Assembly (NCBI GenBank): GCA_016791105.1
Contig: JAEUNM010000017.1
Location: 1 to 56,180, forward strand
From: Rhodocyclaceae bacterium
GTDB taxonomy: Bacteria; Pseudomonadota; Gammaproteobacteria; Burkholderiales; Rhodocyclaceae
Reading direction: 5' to 3'
DNA length: 56,180 nucleotides
Shown: piece by piece, positions 38,165-48,102 of the stretch
Layout: each line of letters opens with the position of its first letter
Numbering within the stretch: the first letter of the stretch is position 1
Made by a program: the position numbers and the translations under genes
Notes under the pieces: generated by a model
Seen by the model: only the letters and a program-made list of their open reading frames with translations
The model's database searches: none
Told to the model about the DNA's origin: nothing

Positions 38165-39874
38165 CTATTCGTTCGTGGTGGCCACGATTTCGGCCAGAGA
38201 GGTCACGCCCTGTTTAACTTTCAGCAAGCCGGACTTGCGCAAATCCTTGATGCCCTCCAGGGACGCCTGGCGTGCGATCTCTATCGAATTGCCGTTGGTC
38301 ATGATGATACGTGCGATTTCGTCCGAAATGGGCATCACTTGATAGATGCCCACGCGGCCCTTGTAGCCCGAGCCCTTGCAGCGATCGCAGCCGACGGGAC
38401 CCATGGGCTGCCAGGATCCGTCGAGTTCTTCCTCCTGGAAGCCGGCTTCGAGCAGGGCCTCGACCGGAATTTCCATGGGGCGTTTGCAGGTGCACAGCCG
38501 CCGCGCGAGACGCTGCGCCGTGATCAGAATGACCGACGAGGCGATGTTGAAGGCCGCGATGCCCATGTTGCGCATGCGGTCCAGCGTAGTCGGCGCGTCA
38601 TTGGTGTGCAGCGTCGACAACACCAGGTGACCGGTCTGTGCCGCCTTGATCGCGATTTCGGCGGTGTCCAGGTCGCGTATTTCGCCCACCATGATGATGT
38701 CCGGATCCTGCCGCAGGAAGGACTTCAATGCGGCCGAGAAGGTAAGGCCGGCCTTGTCATTCACATTGACCTGATTGATGCCCGGCAGGTTGATTTCCGC
38801 CGGGTCTTCCGCCGTCGAAATATTCACGCCGGCCTTGTTGAGCAAATTCAGGCAGGTGTAGAGCGACACGGTTTTGCCGCTACCGGTGGGGCCGGTCACC
38901 AGTATCATGCCGTAAGGCCGTTCGATGGCGGTCAGAAGTGCCGCGCGCTGTTCCGGCTCATAGCCCAGCGCATCGATGCCCAGCATGGCCGAACTGGGGT
39001 CAAGTATGCGCATGACGATTTTTTCGCCGTGCAGGGTGGGCAGGGTGCTGACGCGGAAATCGATGGCGCGGCTTTTACTGAGCGCAAGCTTCATGCGCCC
39101 GTCTTGCGGTATGCGTTTTTCCGATATGTCCAGGCGCGAAATGACCTTGATGCGTGCGGCGATCTTTTCTTTCAGCACCAGCGGCGGCTGCACGATCTCG
39201 CGCAGGACGCCGTCGGTGCGGAAGCGTATGCGGTAATACTTTTCGTAGGGCTCGAAATGGATGTCTGACGCGCCCTCGTTGATGGCGTCGAGCAACAGCT
39301 TTTGAATGAAGCGCACCACCGGCGCGTCATCCACCTCGGCCTGGACGGCGGCTTCCTGTTCCTGCTGTGCGCCGAGGTCGGTGATTTCGGCGTCGAAATC
39401 GATCTCGTCGTTACTGACCTTGATCTGATCTTCGACCGACTCCAGTGTCTTGCTGATGAGCGCCGCGAGCTTGTCCAGTTCGCACACCACCGGGTCCACG
39501 GCAAGGCCGGTCTGGAAGCGGATTTCATCGATCGCGCGCAGATTGGACGGATCGGTGATGGCGACGGACAGCCGGTTGCCGCGCTTTTTCAGTGCCAGCA
39601 CCTGGTGCGTGCGGGCAAGTTTTTTATCTATCGCCTCGGGCGGCAGTTGCGTGGGGTCGAAATAATTCAGATCGAGCAGCGGGTAGCCGAAGGTGTCGGC
39701 GGCAAATGAGGCCAGTTCCCGCGCCGAAATTTTGCCGCTTTGCACCAGCGCGCCGGCAAAGCCCAATTCGTTGGAATTGCCGGCCAGTACCACGGCCTCG
39801 GCTTCGCCCAGGCGGCCGTATTGCACCAGCGCGCGCGCAAGCCCGCTCAGCGCCGATTCAGGATTGGCTGCCAT
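38165..39874 (-). CDS. pilB: Type IV pilus extension ATPase
   Basis: This 569-residue GspE/PilB ATPase powers pilus extension. The N-terminal MshEN/GspE_N domain covers about 50-150. The motor domain has Walker A GPTGSGKT, the Asp box VGEIRDLDTAEIA and HTNDAPTTLDRM. A zinc-binding CTCKRP...GCDRCKGSGYKGR tetracysteine lies near the end. The gene heads pilBCD. No pilA lies in the window, so the major pilin is elsewhere. Confidence 0.96.
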   Translation of the reverse strand: MAANPESALSGLARALVQYGRLGEAEAVVLAGNSNELGFAGALVQSGKISARELASFAADTFGYPLLDLNYFDPTQLPPEAIDKKLARTHQVLALKKRGNRLSVAITDPSNLRAIDEIRFQTGLAVDPVVCELDKLAALISKTLESVEDQIKVSNDEIDFDAEITDLGAQQEQEAAVQAEVDDAPVVRFIQKLLLDAINEGASDIHFEPYEKYYRIRFRTDGVLREIVQPPLVLKEKIAARIKVISRLDISEKRIPQDGRMKLALSKSRAIDFRVSTLPTLHGEKIVMRILDPSSAMLGIDALGYEPEQRAALLTAIERPYGMILVTGPTGSGKTVSLYTCLNLLNKAGVNISTAEDPAEINLPGINQVNVNDKAGLTFSAALKSFLRQDPDIIMVGEIRDLDTAEIAIKAAQTGHLVLSTLHTNDAPTTLDRMRNMGIAAFNIASSVILITAQRLARRLCTCKRPMEIPVEALLEAGFQEEELDGSWQPMGPVGCDRCKGSGYKGRVGIYQVMPISDEIARIIMTNGNSIEIARQASLEGIKDLRKSGLLKVKQGVTSLAEIVATTNE

Positions 39875-40178
39875 GCGTTCAAAATGACCGGCAGAAGCGA
39901 AACTTGCTGGAGCCCGAAGCGCAAAGCCTATTCCTTTTGATCAATGCGACGCACATTCAAACGCGGCCGGCCTGGCCGGTGCGAGCCGAACGACACCGGC
40001 CAGCACAACCCGAGTTGCCGCCCGGCACCCGCGCCGGAGCTAGAACACACTTGAAATGATCGCTCATAGCCCATGATCTGTAAAGGAAAAACGCCATATA
40101 GGTGCATATTCCACAAGCTTGGGCGCCAAACGTGGGGGGATAATTCGTTGCCCCCGACTGGCTGCCGAGCCGCCCGGC
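39875..40178. other. Gap between pilB and the CNNM-like gene; contains a 10-base-pair inverted repeat
   Basis: These 304 bases separate two same-strand units. The region should hold the pilB promoter (minus strand), but I could not identify a clear sigma-70 or sigma-54 site. The hairpin at 39972-40003 is listed separately. No family-like frame was seen. Confidence 0.5.
39972..40003 (-). terminator. Inverted repeat, possible terminator of the CNNM-like gene
   Basis: CTGGCCGGTG and CACCGGCCAG form a perfect 10-base-pair stem around a 12-base loop, about 175 bases past the CNNM-like stop. No T-run follows, so it may be a rho-dependent or processing element instead. Confidence 0.4.
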
Positions 40179-41453
40179 TCAGGCGGCAACCCGCGGGCGC
40201 AGAATGCGCGCGCGCCGCACCATGCGGTTTTGCGCCTGCAGCACTTCGATAGGAACGCCCGCGATCTTGCAACTCACGCCGGATTCCGGAATATCCTGCA
40301 GTTGTTCCAGAATCAGCCCATTCAGGGTTTTCGGCCCGTCGAGCGGGAGGTTTAGGCCCAGCGCGCGATTGATTTCGCGCAAGCTCGCTCCGCCATCCAC
40401 GATGGCCTCGCCGTCGTCGTTCCAGACCAGGGATAAACGCGTGCCTGGTGTGCTGGTGGTGAATTTGCCTATGATTTCCTCGATGATGTCCTCCAGCGTC
40501 ACCAGCCCCTCGACTTCGCCGTATTCATCCACCACCAGGGCGATGCGCTGGCGTGCTTCCTGGAAATACTGCAACTGCGTGTAGAGGGCCGTGCCGCCCG
40601 GTATGAAATAAGGCGCCACGAGCAGGCCGCGCAAATCTTCCTTGTCCAGTTCGCCGGCGGAAAGCGCGCTCACCACACGGCGCTGGTGCAATACGCCCAA
40701 TACAGCGTTCAGATCTCCGTCATAGACGGGCAGGCGCGTGTGGTAGCTGGTGGCGATCTGCTGGCGGATGTCGTCCAGTGGCGCCTGCATGTCTATGGCT
40801 TCCACGGCATGCCGCGGTGTCATCACGTCGCGCATCGTGACGCCTTCGAGGTCGAACAGATTGACCAGTATGCTGCGGTGCGAGGCCGGGATGAAATGGC
40901 TGGATTCGAGCACCAGCGCGCGCAGTTCTTCCGGCGACAGGGTGCGATGTTCCGCGTCGTCGCGCGGCTTCAGCCGCAGCACGCGCAAGAGCGCCATCAC
41001 GAACAGATTGACGAACCAGATGACCGGATAGAACACCCGCAGCAGCGGCGCGAGCACATAGGCCACCTTGGGCGCCAGCATGTCGGCACGCGAGGCACCC
41101 ACCACCTTGGGCGAAATTTCGGAAAACACCAGAATCAGAAAGGTGACCGCCAGCGTGGCGGCGCCCAGCGCCCATTTTTCCTCGCCCAGCCACTGTATCG
41201 TGATTACCCCGGCCAAGGTTGCTGCGGCGGAATTGACCAGCGAATTGAACAGCAGGATGACGCCGAGCAGCTTGTCGGTTTTTTGCAGCAGTTCGTGCGC
41301 TAGACGCGGACCGCGTTCGCCGCGTTGGGCGGCGACCTGCAGGCGGTAGCGGTTGCAGGCCATCATGGCGGTTTCCGCGCCGGAAAAAAAGCCCGACAGC
41401 GCGAGCAGCACGACGAGCGCCCAGATCAGCGCCGATAAGGGAATTGCGTCCAA
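40179..41453 (-). CDS. CNNM/HlyC-CorC family transporter-like protein (DUF21, CBS pair, CorC_HlyC domains)
   Basis: This 424-residue protein has a DUF21/CNNM membrane domain (residues about 5-180; LSGFFSGAETAMMACNRYRL is diagnostic), a CBS pair (about 200-320; MRDVMTPRHAVEAID and DEYGEVEGLVTLEDIIEEIIG), and a CorC_HlyC C-terminal domain (about 335-420). The family is tied to magnesium/cobalt efflux or export control. TTG at 41453 is used because the product then starts like its relatives (MDAIPLSAL); no ATG is available. It lies 87 bases after the CcsA-like gene on the same strand. Confidence 0.93.
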   Translation of the reverse strand: MDAIPLSALIWALVVLLALSGFFSGAETAMMACNRYRLQVAAQRGERGPRLAHELLQKTDKLLGVILLFNSLVNSAAATLAGVITIQWLGEEKWALGAATLAVTFLILVFSEISPKVVGASRADMLAPKVAYVLAPLLRVFYPVIWFVNLFVMALLRVLRLKPRDDAEHRTLSPEELRALVLESSHFIPASHRSILVNLFDLEGVTMRDVMTPRHAVEAIDMQAPLDDIRQQIATSYHTRLPVYDGDLNAVLGVLHQRRVVSALSAGELDKEDLRGLLVAPYFIPGGTALYTQLQYFQEARQRIALVVDEYGEVEGLVTLEDIIEEIIGKFTTSTPGTRLSLVWNDDGEAIVDGGASLREINRALGLNLPLDGPKTLNGLILEQLQDIPESGVSCKIAGVPIEVLQAQNRMVRRARILRPRVAA

Positions 41454-41540
41454 ATTCGCGTTTCGCCCGGGCGTGCCCGGTACGCCTTTCTTGGTGCAGG
41501 GGTCGAACGGCGCGCACCCGCGCGACCGGCCACCCCGATT

Positions 41541-42359
41541 TTACGACCGACCCAGCAAATCCAGCACGAAGCGCGTGCCGACGTACGCCAGCAACAGCAC
41601 GATGAAACCGCCCATGGTCCAGCGCAGTGCGACGCGGCCGCGCCAACCGCGAAAACGCCGTCCCAGCAGCAGAATGCCGAATATGAGCCAGGACAGAAAG
41701 GCAAATATCGTTTTGTGATTGAACGGCAGTGCGCGTCCGAACAATTCTTCCGAAAACACGATGCCGCTGCCTAGCGTGAGCGTGAGCAGCACAAATGCGA
41801 TCAGCACCAGGCGGAACAGCAAAGTTTCCATCGTGAGCAGAGGCGGCAGCGCGATGAGCGAGCGCGTCAGGCGCGCGCTGTGCAGCCGGCGCTCCGCAAT
41901 CGACATGAGCACGGCATGCAGCGCGGCCAGCGTGAACAGGCTGTACGCCAGCATGGCGAGCAGAAAATGCAGCCGGAACGCGATATTCGAGGCGTTCTGT
42001 ACGATGTGCTGGGCGGGCCAGAACGCCGGCAGCGCACTGGCGCCGGCCGCGAGCGGCAAGGCCAGCGACTGCAGGCCTTCGAGCCGGGCGTTGAAACTTT
42101 CTATCCAGTAGAACACCAGCGCCAGCCAGCACATGACCGACAGCGCGCTACCAAAACCGAAATGCATGGCCTCGGCCGGAAATATTTGCTCGCGCAATAC
42201 CCAGGCATGCACGACCAGCGCCAATGCCAGCGCGCTACGCTCCCAGGGCTGCAGACCTTGCATGGATTGCAGATCCGGCTTGAGCCAGCGCGAACGGAAA
42301 AAATGCACGGCCAGCAGCGCGTACAGGGCGGCCGGGAGGAGTTGCAGTAAAATCGGCAT
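41541..42359 (-). CDS. Cytochrome c assembly-like (CcsA/YpjD) membrane protein
   Basis: This 272-residue protein has about eight membrane helices. The segment HFLLAMLAYSLFTLAALHAVLM and the conserved FNHKTIFAFLSWLIFGILLLGR (residues about 210-232) match the CcsA/CcmC cytochrome c assembly family, YpjD branch. The tryptophan-rich haem-handling motif of true CcsA/CcmC is not seen, so a direct haem-export role is unproven. It is divergent from ffh across 62 bases, a conserved betaproteobacterial arrangement. Confidence 0.9.
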   Translation of the reverse strand: MPILLQLLPAALYALLAVHFFRSRWLKPDLQSMQGLQPWERSALALALVVHAWVLREQIFPAEAMHFGFGSALSVMCWLALVFYWIESFNARLEGLQSLALPLAAGASALPAFWPAQHIVQNASNIAFRLHFLLAMLAYSLFTLAALHAVLMSIAERRLHSARLTRSLIALPPLLTMETLLFRLVLIAFVLLTLTLGSGIVFSEELFGRALPFNHKTIFAFLSWLIFGILLLGRRFRGWRGRVALRWTMGGFIVLLLAYVGTRFVLDLLGRS

Positions 42360-42421
42360 GATTGACGCAGTTTACCGCAAGCCCAACAACTCACCCCCCC
42401 GCAGCCTGCCCTTGCCCCGCC

Positions 42422-43783
42422 ATGCTGGATAACCTAACGCAACGCCTCGCGCGGGTCGTCAAGACCATGCGCGGTCAGGCGCGCATCACTGAAGACAACG
42501 TCGCCGAAATGTTGCGCGAAGTGCGGCTGGCCCTGCTGGAAGCCGACGTGGCCCTGCCGGTAGTCAAAGAATTCATCGCGCGCGTGAAGGAAAAAGCCAT
42601 CGGCCAGGAGGTGATCGGCTCGCTCACGCCGGGCCAGGCCCTGGTCGGCGTCGTGCATGGCGAACTGGCGGCCCTCATGGGCGGCACCAACGCCGGGCTC
42701 AACCTGGCCGCGCAGCCGCCCGCCGTGGTGCTCATGGCCGGCCTGCAGGGTGCGGGCAAAACCACCACCACCGGCAAGCTCGCCAAATTGCTGCGCGAAC
42801 AGCAGAAGAAAAAAGTGCTGGCCGTCAGTTGCGACGTGTATCGCCCGGCCGCCATCGAACAGCTCAAAACCGTGGCCGGCCAGGCCGGGGCGGATTTTTT
42901 TCCGTCCCATGCCGGCGAATCGCCGGTGGATATCGCGCGCCGCGCCGTCGACTGGGCGCGCAAGCATTATCACGACGTGCTGCTGGTCGATACCGCCGGC
43001 CGGCTCACCATAGACCAGGCCATGATGGATGAAATCCGCGCGCTGCACGCCGCGCTGGATCCGGTCGAAACCTTGTTCGTGGTCGATTCCATGCTGGGCC
43101 AGGACGCCGTCAATACCGCGCGCGCCTTTAATGATGCCTTGCCGCTTACCGGCGTGGTGCTCACCAAACTGGACGGGGATGCGCGCGGCGGCGCCGCGCT
43201 GTCGGTGCGCCACATTACCGGCAAGCCGATCAAATTTGCCGGCGTGGGCGAAAAACTGAGCGGCCTGGAAGAATTCCATCCCGATCGCATGGCCGGCCGC
43301 ATTCTGGGCATGGGCGACATACTTGGCCTGGTCGAAGAAGCCCGCAAACAGGTCGATGAACAAAAGGCGCAGGAATTTGCCAAGAAGCTCAAAACCGGCA
43401 AAGGTTTCGACTTCAATGATTTCAAGGATCAAATTTCCCAGATGCGCAAAATGGGCGGCCTGTCCGCCATGCTGGACAAACTGCCCGCGCAATTTTCGCA
43501 GGCCGCCGGGCAACTGCAGGGCGGCGTCGAAGACAAAGCCGTGCGGCGCATCGAGGGCATCATCAATTCCATGACGGCGGAAGAGCGCGCCAAGCCGGAA
43601 CTGATCAAAGCCAGCCGCAAGCGCCGGATCGCCACCGGCAGCGGTACCAGCGTGCAGGAAGTCAATCGCCTGCTGTCGCAATTCGAGCAGACGCAAAAAA
43701 TGATGAAACAGCTCTCGAAGGGCGGCATGCAAAAACTGATGCGCGGCATGCGCGGCATGTTCCCGGGCGGCATGCCGCACTGA
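42422..43783 (+). CDS. ffh: Signal recognition particle protein (SRP54 homologue)
   Basis: This 453-residue GTPase, with 4.5S RNA, targets nascent membrane proteins to the translocon. It has an N domain (MLDNLTQRLARVVKTMRG), a G domain with GLQGAGKTTTTGKLA, DTAGR and TKLDGDARGGA, and a methionine-rich M domain (about 300-453; QKMMKQLSKGGMQKLMRGM). The ATG at 42422 gives the standard start; the TTG extension to 42362 adds a non-conserved leader. queF follows after 19 bases. Confidence 0.96.
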   Translation: MLDNLTQRLARVVKTMRGQARITEDNVAEMLREVRLALLEADVALPVVKEFIARVKEKAIGQEVIGSLTPGQALVGVVHGELAALMGGTNAGLNLAAQPPAVVLMAGLQGAGKTTTTGKLAKLLREQQKKKVLAVSCDVYRPAAIEQLKTVAGQAGADFFPSHAGESPVDIARRAVDWARKHYHDVLLVDTAGRLTIDQAMMDEIRALHAALDPVETLFVVDSMLGQDAVNTARAFNDALPLTGVVLTKLDGDARGGAALSVRHITGKPIKFAGVGEKLSGLEEFHPDRMAGRILGMGDILGLVEEARKQVDEQKAQEFAKKLKTGKGFDFNDFKDQISQMRKMGGLSAMLDKLPAQFSQAAGQLQGGVEDKAVRRIEGIINSMTAEERAKPELIKASRKRRIATGSGTSVQEVNRLLSQFEQTQKMMKQLSKGGMQKLMRGMRGMFPGGMPH

Positions 43784-43802
43784 GCGGCAGGCGCATAAAG
43801 GC

Positions 43803-44633
43803 GTGCCGCTACACCAGGACGCGGCGGCTTCCGGGCTGGGCCGCGCTACCGAATACCCCAGCCGCTATGACGCGCGCCTGCTATTTCCCATCGCGCGCGC
43901 CGGCAATCGCGCCGGGCTGGGGCTGGGCGTCGAACTGCCATTCAAGGGCGTCGATATCTGGAATGCCTACGAACTATCCTGGCTGGACCGGCGCGGCAAG
44001 CCGGTGGTCGCCACGGCGGAACTAAGCGTACCGGCCGACACGCCCTGTCTGGTCGAATCCAAGTCGCTCAAGCTGTACTTGAATTCCTTCAACCAGGAAC
44101 GCCTGGCCGGCGCGCATGAATTCATCGATACCGTCGAGCGCGATCTAAGCACCGCCTGTGGCGGCCCGGTTAGTTTGAAACTGAGCGGGGCGGGCGATTT
44201 TGCCGCTACCCGCATGGGTGAGCTGGCGGGCATTTCAATAGACGACATCGAAGTCGAGATTGATACCTACGACTACGACCCCACGCTATTGACGGCTGGC
44301 GGGACCGAGTGCTGCGAGTGTCTGCGCTCGGATTTGCTCAAGTCGAATTGCCCGGTGACCGGGCAGCCGGATTGGGCCAGCGTACAGATTTGCTATTCCG
44401 GCCCGGCCATGGACCGCGCCGCGCTATTGCGCTACATCGTGTCTTTCCGGCAGCACGCCGGTTTCCACGAACACTGCGTGGAAATGCTGTTCATGGACAT
44501 CCTGGCGCGCTGCGCGCCACGCGAACTGTCGATTTACGCGCGCTATACCCGGCGCGGCGGACTGGACATCAATCCGTTTCGCAGCACTTGCGCGGCGCGC
44601 CCGCCGAACAATTTGCGCAACGCGCGGCAATAG
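43803..44633 (+). CDS. queF: NADPH-dependent 7-cyano-7-deazaguanine reductase (type II)
   Basis: This 276-residue enzyme reduces preQ0 to preQ1 in queuosine synthesis. The length marks the bimodular type II (YqcD) form. It has the ESKSLKLYLNSFNQ substrate-binding segment (about 79-92) in the N-terminal module, and the catalytic Cys in LKSNCPVTGQPDWASVQI with downstream ILARCAPRELSIYARYTRRGGLDINPFRS in the C-terminal module. The start is GTG at 43803, close behind ffh and probably cotranscribed. Confidence 0.94.
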   Translation: MPLHQDAAASGLGRATEYPSRYDARLLFPIARAGNRAGLGLGVELPFKGVDIWNAYELSWLDRRGKPVVATAELSVPADTPCLVESKSLKLYLNSFNQERLAGAHEFIDTVERDLSTACGGPVSLKLSGAGDFAATRMGELAGISIDDIEVEIDTYDYDPTLLTAGGTECCECLRSDLLKSNCPVTGQPDWASVQICYSGPAMDRAALLRYIVSFRQHAGFHEHCVEMLFMDILARCAPRELSIYARYTRRGGLDINPFRSTCAARPPNNLRNARQ

Positions 44634-44728
44634 CGCGGAAACAAGGTCGGGCGGGTGGGGCATCCCATCCTCACTTGCGTCTGCGGCGCAGCGCCTCGGC
44701 CTTAGCCGGTGGCGTTGTGGTTTCCGGG

Positions 44729-45448
44729 TCAAACATCCAGGCGCCGTTTTAGCGCGAGCACCGCGGCGCGGAATTCCGGCGCACCGCCATAACTGGGATG
44801 CCGCGCCGGCGCCGCTTCTATGCCCATGTCGGTCAGCGAACCCTGGCACACCCGGCCCAATGCAAGGACCGGCCGGCCCGGAAACAGGGCCAGAAAATCT
44901 TCCAGCAAGGGGCGCAAGGCGCGCGTTTCCGGCCGCGTCGGCGTGCGGTTCGTAAGCACCTGGCCGGCTTCGTGCGGGTGATAGGCGACGGCATTCCACA
45001 GCACGAATTCCTGCGGCGCAAATCCGGCCCCGGTCATGGCCGACCACACGATGCTGGCGGTGCGCTCCAGCATGCCGGCCTGGTTGTGCAGTGCGGCCAG
45101 TGGACGGCTTGTGCGCGCAATGGGTCCGTCGAAATAGTTTGCGCCGGCGCCATTTGCCGCGGCAGCCAGCATGTCGCGCTCGCTGGTCATGGCGATGCCG
45201 GAAAATTTGGCGCCGCTGTAACTTGGCGCCTCGGCCACCAGCAACACGCGCGCGCGTACCAGACGGGCCGCCAGATAGCCGTGTAAATGCCCGGCGCGAA
45301 TGGCCGCAGCGCTTGCGGCCAGATCATGCTCGGCATCGTGATCGCCCCAGGGATTGAACATGCGGGCAGGGTCGGGAATCAGTTTGCCGGCGGTCAGGCG
45401 CGCCATGAACGCGGCCATGGCGGAATCGGGCGGGGCGGCTCGGCTCAT
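44729..45448 (-). CDS. Uracil-DNA glycosylase superfamily protein
   Basis: This 239-residue protein has the UDG-like fold: motif A as VLLVAEAPSYSGAKFSGI (about 66-83), a central ALGRVCQ strand, and a late RHPSYGG motif (about 218) in the position of the UDG HPS loop. Canonical Asp/Asn catalytic residues are not evident, so DNA glycosylase activity is uncertain; it may belong to an uncharacterised mug/UDG-like branch. The start MSRAAPPDS at 45448 is preferred to an in-frame extension to 45511, but neither has a good ribosome site. It converges with queF. Confidence 0.75.
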   Translation of the reverse strand: MSRAAPPDSAMAAFMARLTAGKLIPDPARMFNPWGDHDAEHDLAASAAAIRAGHLHGYLAARLVRARVLLVAEAPSYSGAKFSGIAMTSERDMLAAAANGAGANYFDGPIARTSRPLAALHNQAGMLERTASIVWSAMTGAGFAPQEFVLWNAVAYHPHEAGQVLTNRTPTRPETRALRPLLEDFLALFPGRPVLALGRVCQGSLTDMGIEAAPARHPSYGGAPEFRAAVLALKRRLDV

Positions 45449-45681
45449 TGCGGGAAAGGTAAAAGTTTGAGGTGATCGGCCAGGGCCGCGCGGTCCGTGA
45501 TTGTGCCCCAATGTCCGGTTCCGCGTGCCCGCGCTTTAGCCGCCTGGCTCGATTCCGGCGGGCGAATTGGCACCCGGCCGTGCCGTTTGCGGCGCTACGA
45601 ACACCAACATTGCGGCCTTCACATTACGGGTGGGCGTCGCGGGTCGCGTGGATTTAACCACCCCGCCTGCACTCGACTTGT

Positions 45682-46764
45682 TCAGTTGCCGGAATCCTGT
45701 TCGCCCCCGGGTATTTGCTTGTTTATCGCCGCTGGGCTTGCTCTCGCCATGCCGGGTGTCATACCGGTCCAGCCGCGAAAGGCGCGCATGAAACTTTTTT
45801 CGTTGCGGAAGCCGACCGCCTGTGCGATCTGTTTGAGCGGCTTTTGCGTGCGGCGCAGAAGATGCAGGGCGTGCTCGCAGCGCAGTTCGTCCTTGAGCGC
45901 CTGCAGGCTGGTGCCTTGTTCAAGCAATTGCCGATGCAGGGTGCGCGCCGACATGGATAGGCGTGCCGCCAGCAATTCGGCCGAGGCGATTTCTTCTGGA
46001 TGCGCGCGCAGCAACTGGCGCAGGCGTTGCGCCAGCAGGCGGTCGCGGCGGTAGCGCAACACCGTGAGCGGCAGTGCGCGCTGCAGCATGGCGCGCAGTG
46101 CGGCTTCGTCGCGGCACAGCGGCAGGTCGAGATAGGCGCAATCGAAACTGAACGCCGCTTGCGGCGCACCGAAGCGCACCGGTCCCGGAAACAGCAACTC
46201 ATACACGCGCGCGTGCGGCGGCGCGGGAAACGGAAAATTTACCTGCGCGAGCGGAATGGCGGAATCCACCGCCCAGCTCGCGTAGCCCAGCACATAGCGC
46301 AGGCTGGTGAGCAGGCAGAACTCGCGCAATTCGCCCAATTCGCAGCGCTCTTCCAGCGCCAGGGTGGCCAGACTGCCGTCACAGTCCAGACCGTACAGTA
46401 AATCGCCCGTGAGCAGGCGATGGTGGCGGCACCAGCGCTTCAGCGCCACGCCCAGGTCGGGCGCGGTGATCGACGCGCGGCATAGCATGCCGTAACTGCC
46501 CCAGGGCAGGCGGCGCGAAAACCAGCCCAGCGCTTCGTCATCCAGTTCCTGCATGGCGTGGGCGGACATCAACTCCATCTGCGCCGCCGTGACGCGGCCT
46601 TGTGCGTCGTGCAGCAGGGCGGGCGCGATGCGCGCGCGCGCCAGTGCATCGGCGGGGTCGGCGCCGTAGCGGCGGTACGCCGCGACGATGGCGCGTATGA
46701 AGGCGACCGGCGTGGCGGCGATTCCGCGCGCCGGATCGGGGATGGGGGGCAGGGCGTAGCGCAT
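45682..46764 (-). CDS. AraC-family transcriptional regulator (OruR/ArgR-like)
   Basis: This 360-residue protein has an N-terminal arabinose-binding-type domain (about 25-215; [26 protein letters not shown] region) and a C-terminal pair of helix-turn-helices: [23 protein letters not shown] (about 255-277) and [25 protein letters not shown] (about 315-340). It is divergent from liuA with 165 bases between starts, so it is the best local candidate regulator of the leucine-degradation operon. The usual MerR-type LiuR is not in the window. Confidence 0.92.
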   Translation of the reverse strand: MRYALPPIPDPARGIAATPVAFIRAIVAAYRRYGADPADALARARIAPALLHDAQGRVTAAQMELMSAHAMQELDDEALGWFSRRLPWGSYGMLCRASITAPDLGVALKRWCRHHRLLTGDLLYGLDCDGSLATLALEERCELGELREFCLLTSLRYVLGYASWAVDSAIPLAQVNFPFPAPPHARVYELLFPGPVRFGAPQAAFSFDCAYLDLPLCRDEAALRAMLQRALPLTVLRYRRDRLLAQRLRQLLRAHPEEIASAELLAARLSMSARTLHRQLLEQGTSLQALKDELRCEHALHLLRRTQKPLKQIAQAVGFRNEKSFMRAFRGWTGMTPGMARASPAAINKQIPGGEQDSGN

Positions 46765-46929
46765 GGGAAGAACAATCTAATTCATTTGGCAGGATTTGCA
46801 ACCATGCCGGCGTTTCCTGTCCCGCGATTTTTCATACATTTGCAGCCCTTGACGTGCCGTATCGGGCCACGCGCCCGGTACCCAATCAGCCGCCTTATAC
46901 AACGCATACTGCAACCAGGAGGAGCCGGC

Positions 46930-48102
46930 ATGAACTTTCCAGGACTGGATTTCAATCTAGGCGAAACGACGGGCATGCTGCGCGACAGCGTGCAGGCTTT
47001 TGCGGCGGCGGAAATCGCGCCGCGCGCGGCCGATATCGACCGCGCCAACCTGTTTCCGGCCGATCTGTGGCGCAAGCTCGGCGCGCTGGGTTTGCACGGC
47101 ATGACGGTGGCCGAGGAATACGGCGGCAGCAATATGGGCTACCTGGCGCACATCGTGGCGCTGGAAGAAGTGTCGCGCGCATCGGCTTCGGTCGGGCTTT
47201 CATACGGCGCGCACTCCAATCTGTGCATCAACCAGATACACCGCAACGGCACGCCCGCGCAAAAAGCCCGTTACTTGCCCAAACTGGTGGCGGGCGAGCA
47301 CATCGGCGCGCTGGCAATGAGCGAACCCAACGCCGGTTCCGATGTGGTGAGCATGCGCCTGCGCGCCGACCGCAAGGGCGAGCACTACCTGCTGAATGGC
47401 TCGAAAATGTGGATTACCAACGGCGGCGATGCCGACACGCTGGTGGTGTATGCCAAAACCGATCCCGCTGCCGGTCCGCGCGGCATTACCGCATTCATCA
47501 TCGAAAAAGGCATGCGCGGTTTCAGCGCCGGGCCGCATCTGGACAAGCTGGGCATGCGCGGCTCGAATACCTATCCGCTGTATTTCGACGATGTCGAAGT
47601 GCCGGCCGAAAACGTGCTGGGCGAAGTGGGTGGCGGCGTGCGCGTGCTCATGAGCGGGCTGGATTTCGAACGCGCCGTACTGTGCGGCGGCCCGCTGGGC
47701 ATCATGGCGGCGTGCATGGATCAGGTGCTGCCATACTGTCACGAGCGCAAGCAGTTCGGCCAGGCGATAGGCGAATTTCAACTCATGCAGGGCAAAATTG
47801 CCGACATGTACACCACCATGAGCGCCAGCCGCGCCTATGTGTATGCGCTAGGCAGCGCCTGCGACCGCGCGCCGCACGCGCGCTCACTGCGCAAGGACGC
47901 CGCCGGGGCCATTTTGTACAGTGCCGAAAAAGCCACCTGGATGGCCGGCGAAGCGATACAGGTTCTGGGCGGAAACGGCTATATCAATGAATATGCGCCG
48001 GGCCGCCTGTGGCGCGATGCCAAGCTGTACGAAATCGGTGCCGGCACGAGCGAAATCCGGCGCATGTTGATAGGCAGGGAGTTATTCGCGGAGACCGCTT
48101 GA
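46930..48102 (+). CDS. liuA: Isovaleryl-CoA dehydrogenase
   Basis: This 390-residue acyl-CoA dehydrogenase oxidises isovaleryl-CoA to 3-methylcrotonyl-CoA in leucine breakdown. It has FAD/substrate signatures [15 protein letters not shown] and [17 protein letters not shown], and the isovaleryl-type catalytic Glu in [19 protein letters not shown], where other acyl-CoA dehydrogenases use the later position. A strong AGGAGG precedes the ATG at 46930. The stop overlaps the liuB start (TGATG). Confidence 0.94.
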   Translation: MNFPGLDFNLGETTGMLRDSVQAFAAAEIAPRAADIDRANLFPADLWRKLGALGLHGMTVAEEYGGSNMGYLAHIVALEEVSRASASVGLSYGAHSNLCINQIHRNGTPAQKARYLPKLVAGEHIGALAMSEPNAGSDVVSMRLRADRKGEHYLLNGSKMWITNGGDADTLVVYAKTDPAAGPRGITAFIIEKGMRGFSAGPHLDKLGMRGSNTYPLYFDDVEVPAENVLGEVGGGVRVLMSGLDFERAVLCGGPLGIMAACMDQVLPYCHERKQFGQAIGEFQLMQGKIADMYTTMSASRAYVYALGSACDRAPHARSLRKDAAGAILYSAEKATWMAGEAIQVLGGNGYINEYAPGRLWRDAKLYEIGAGTSEIRRMLIGRELFAETA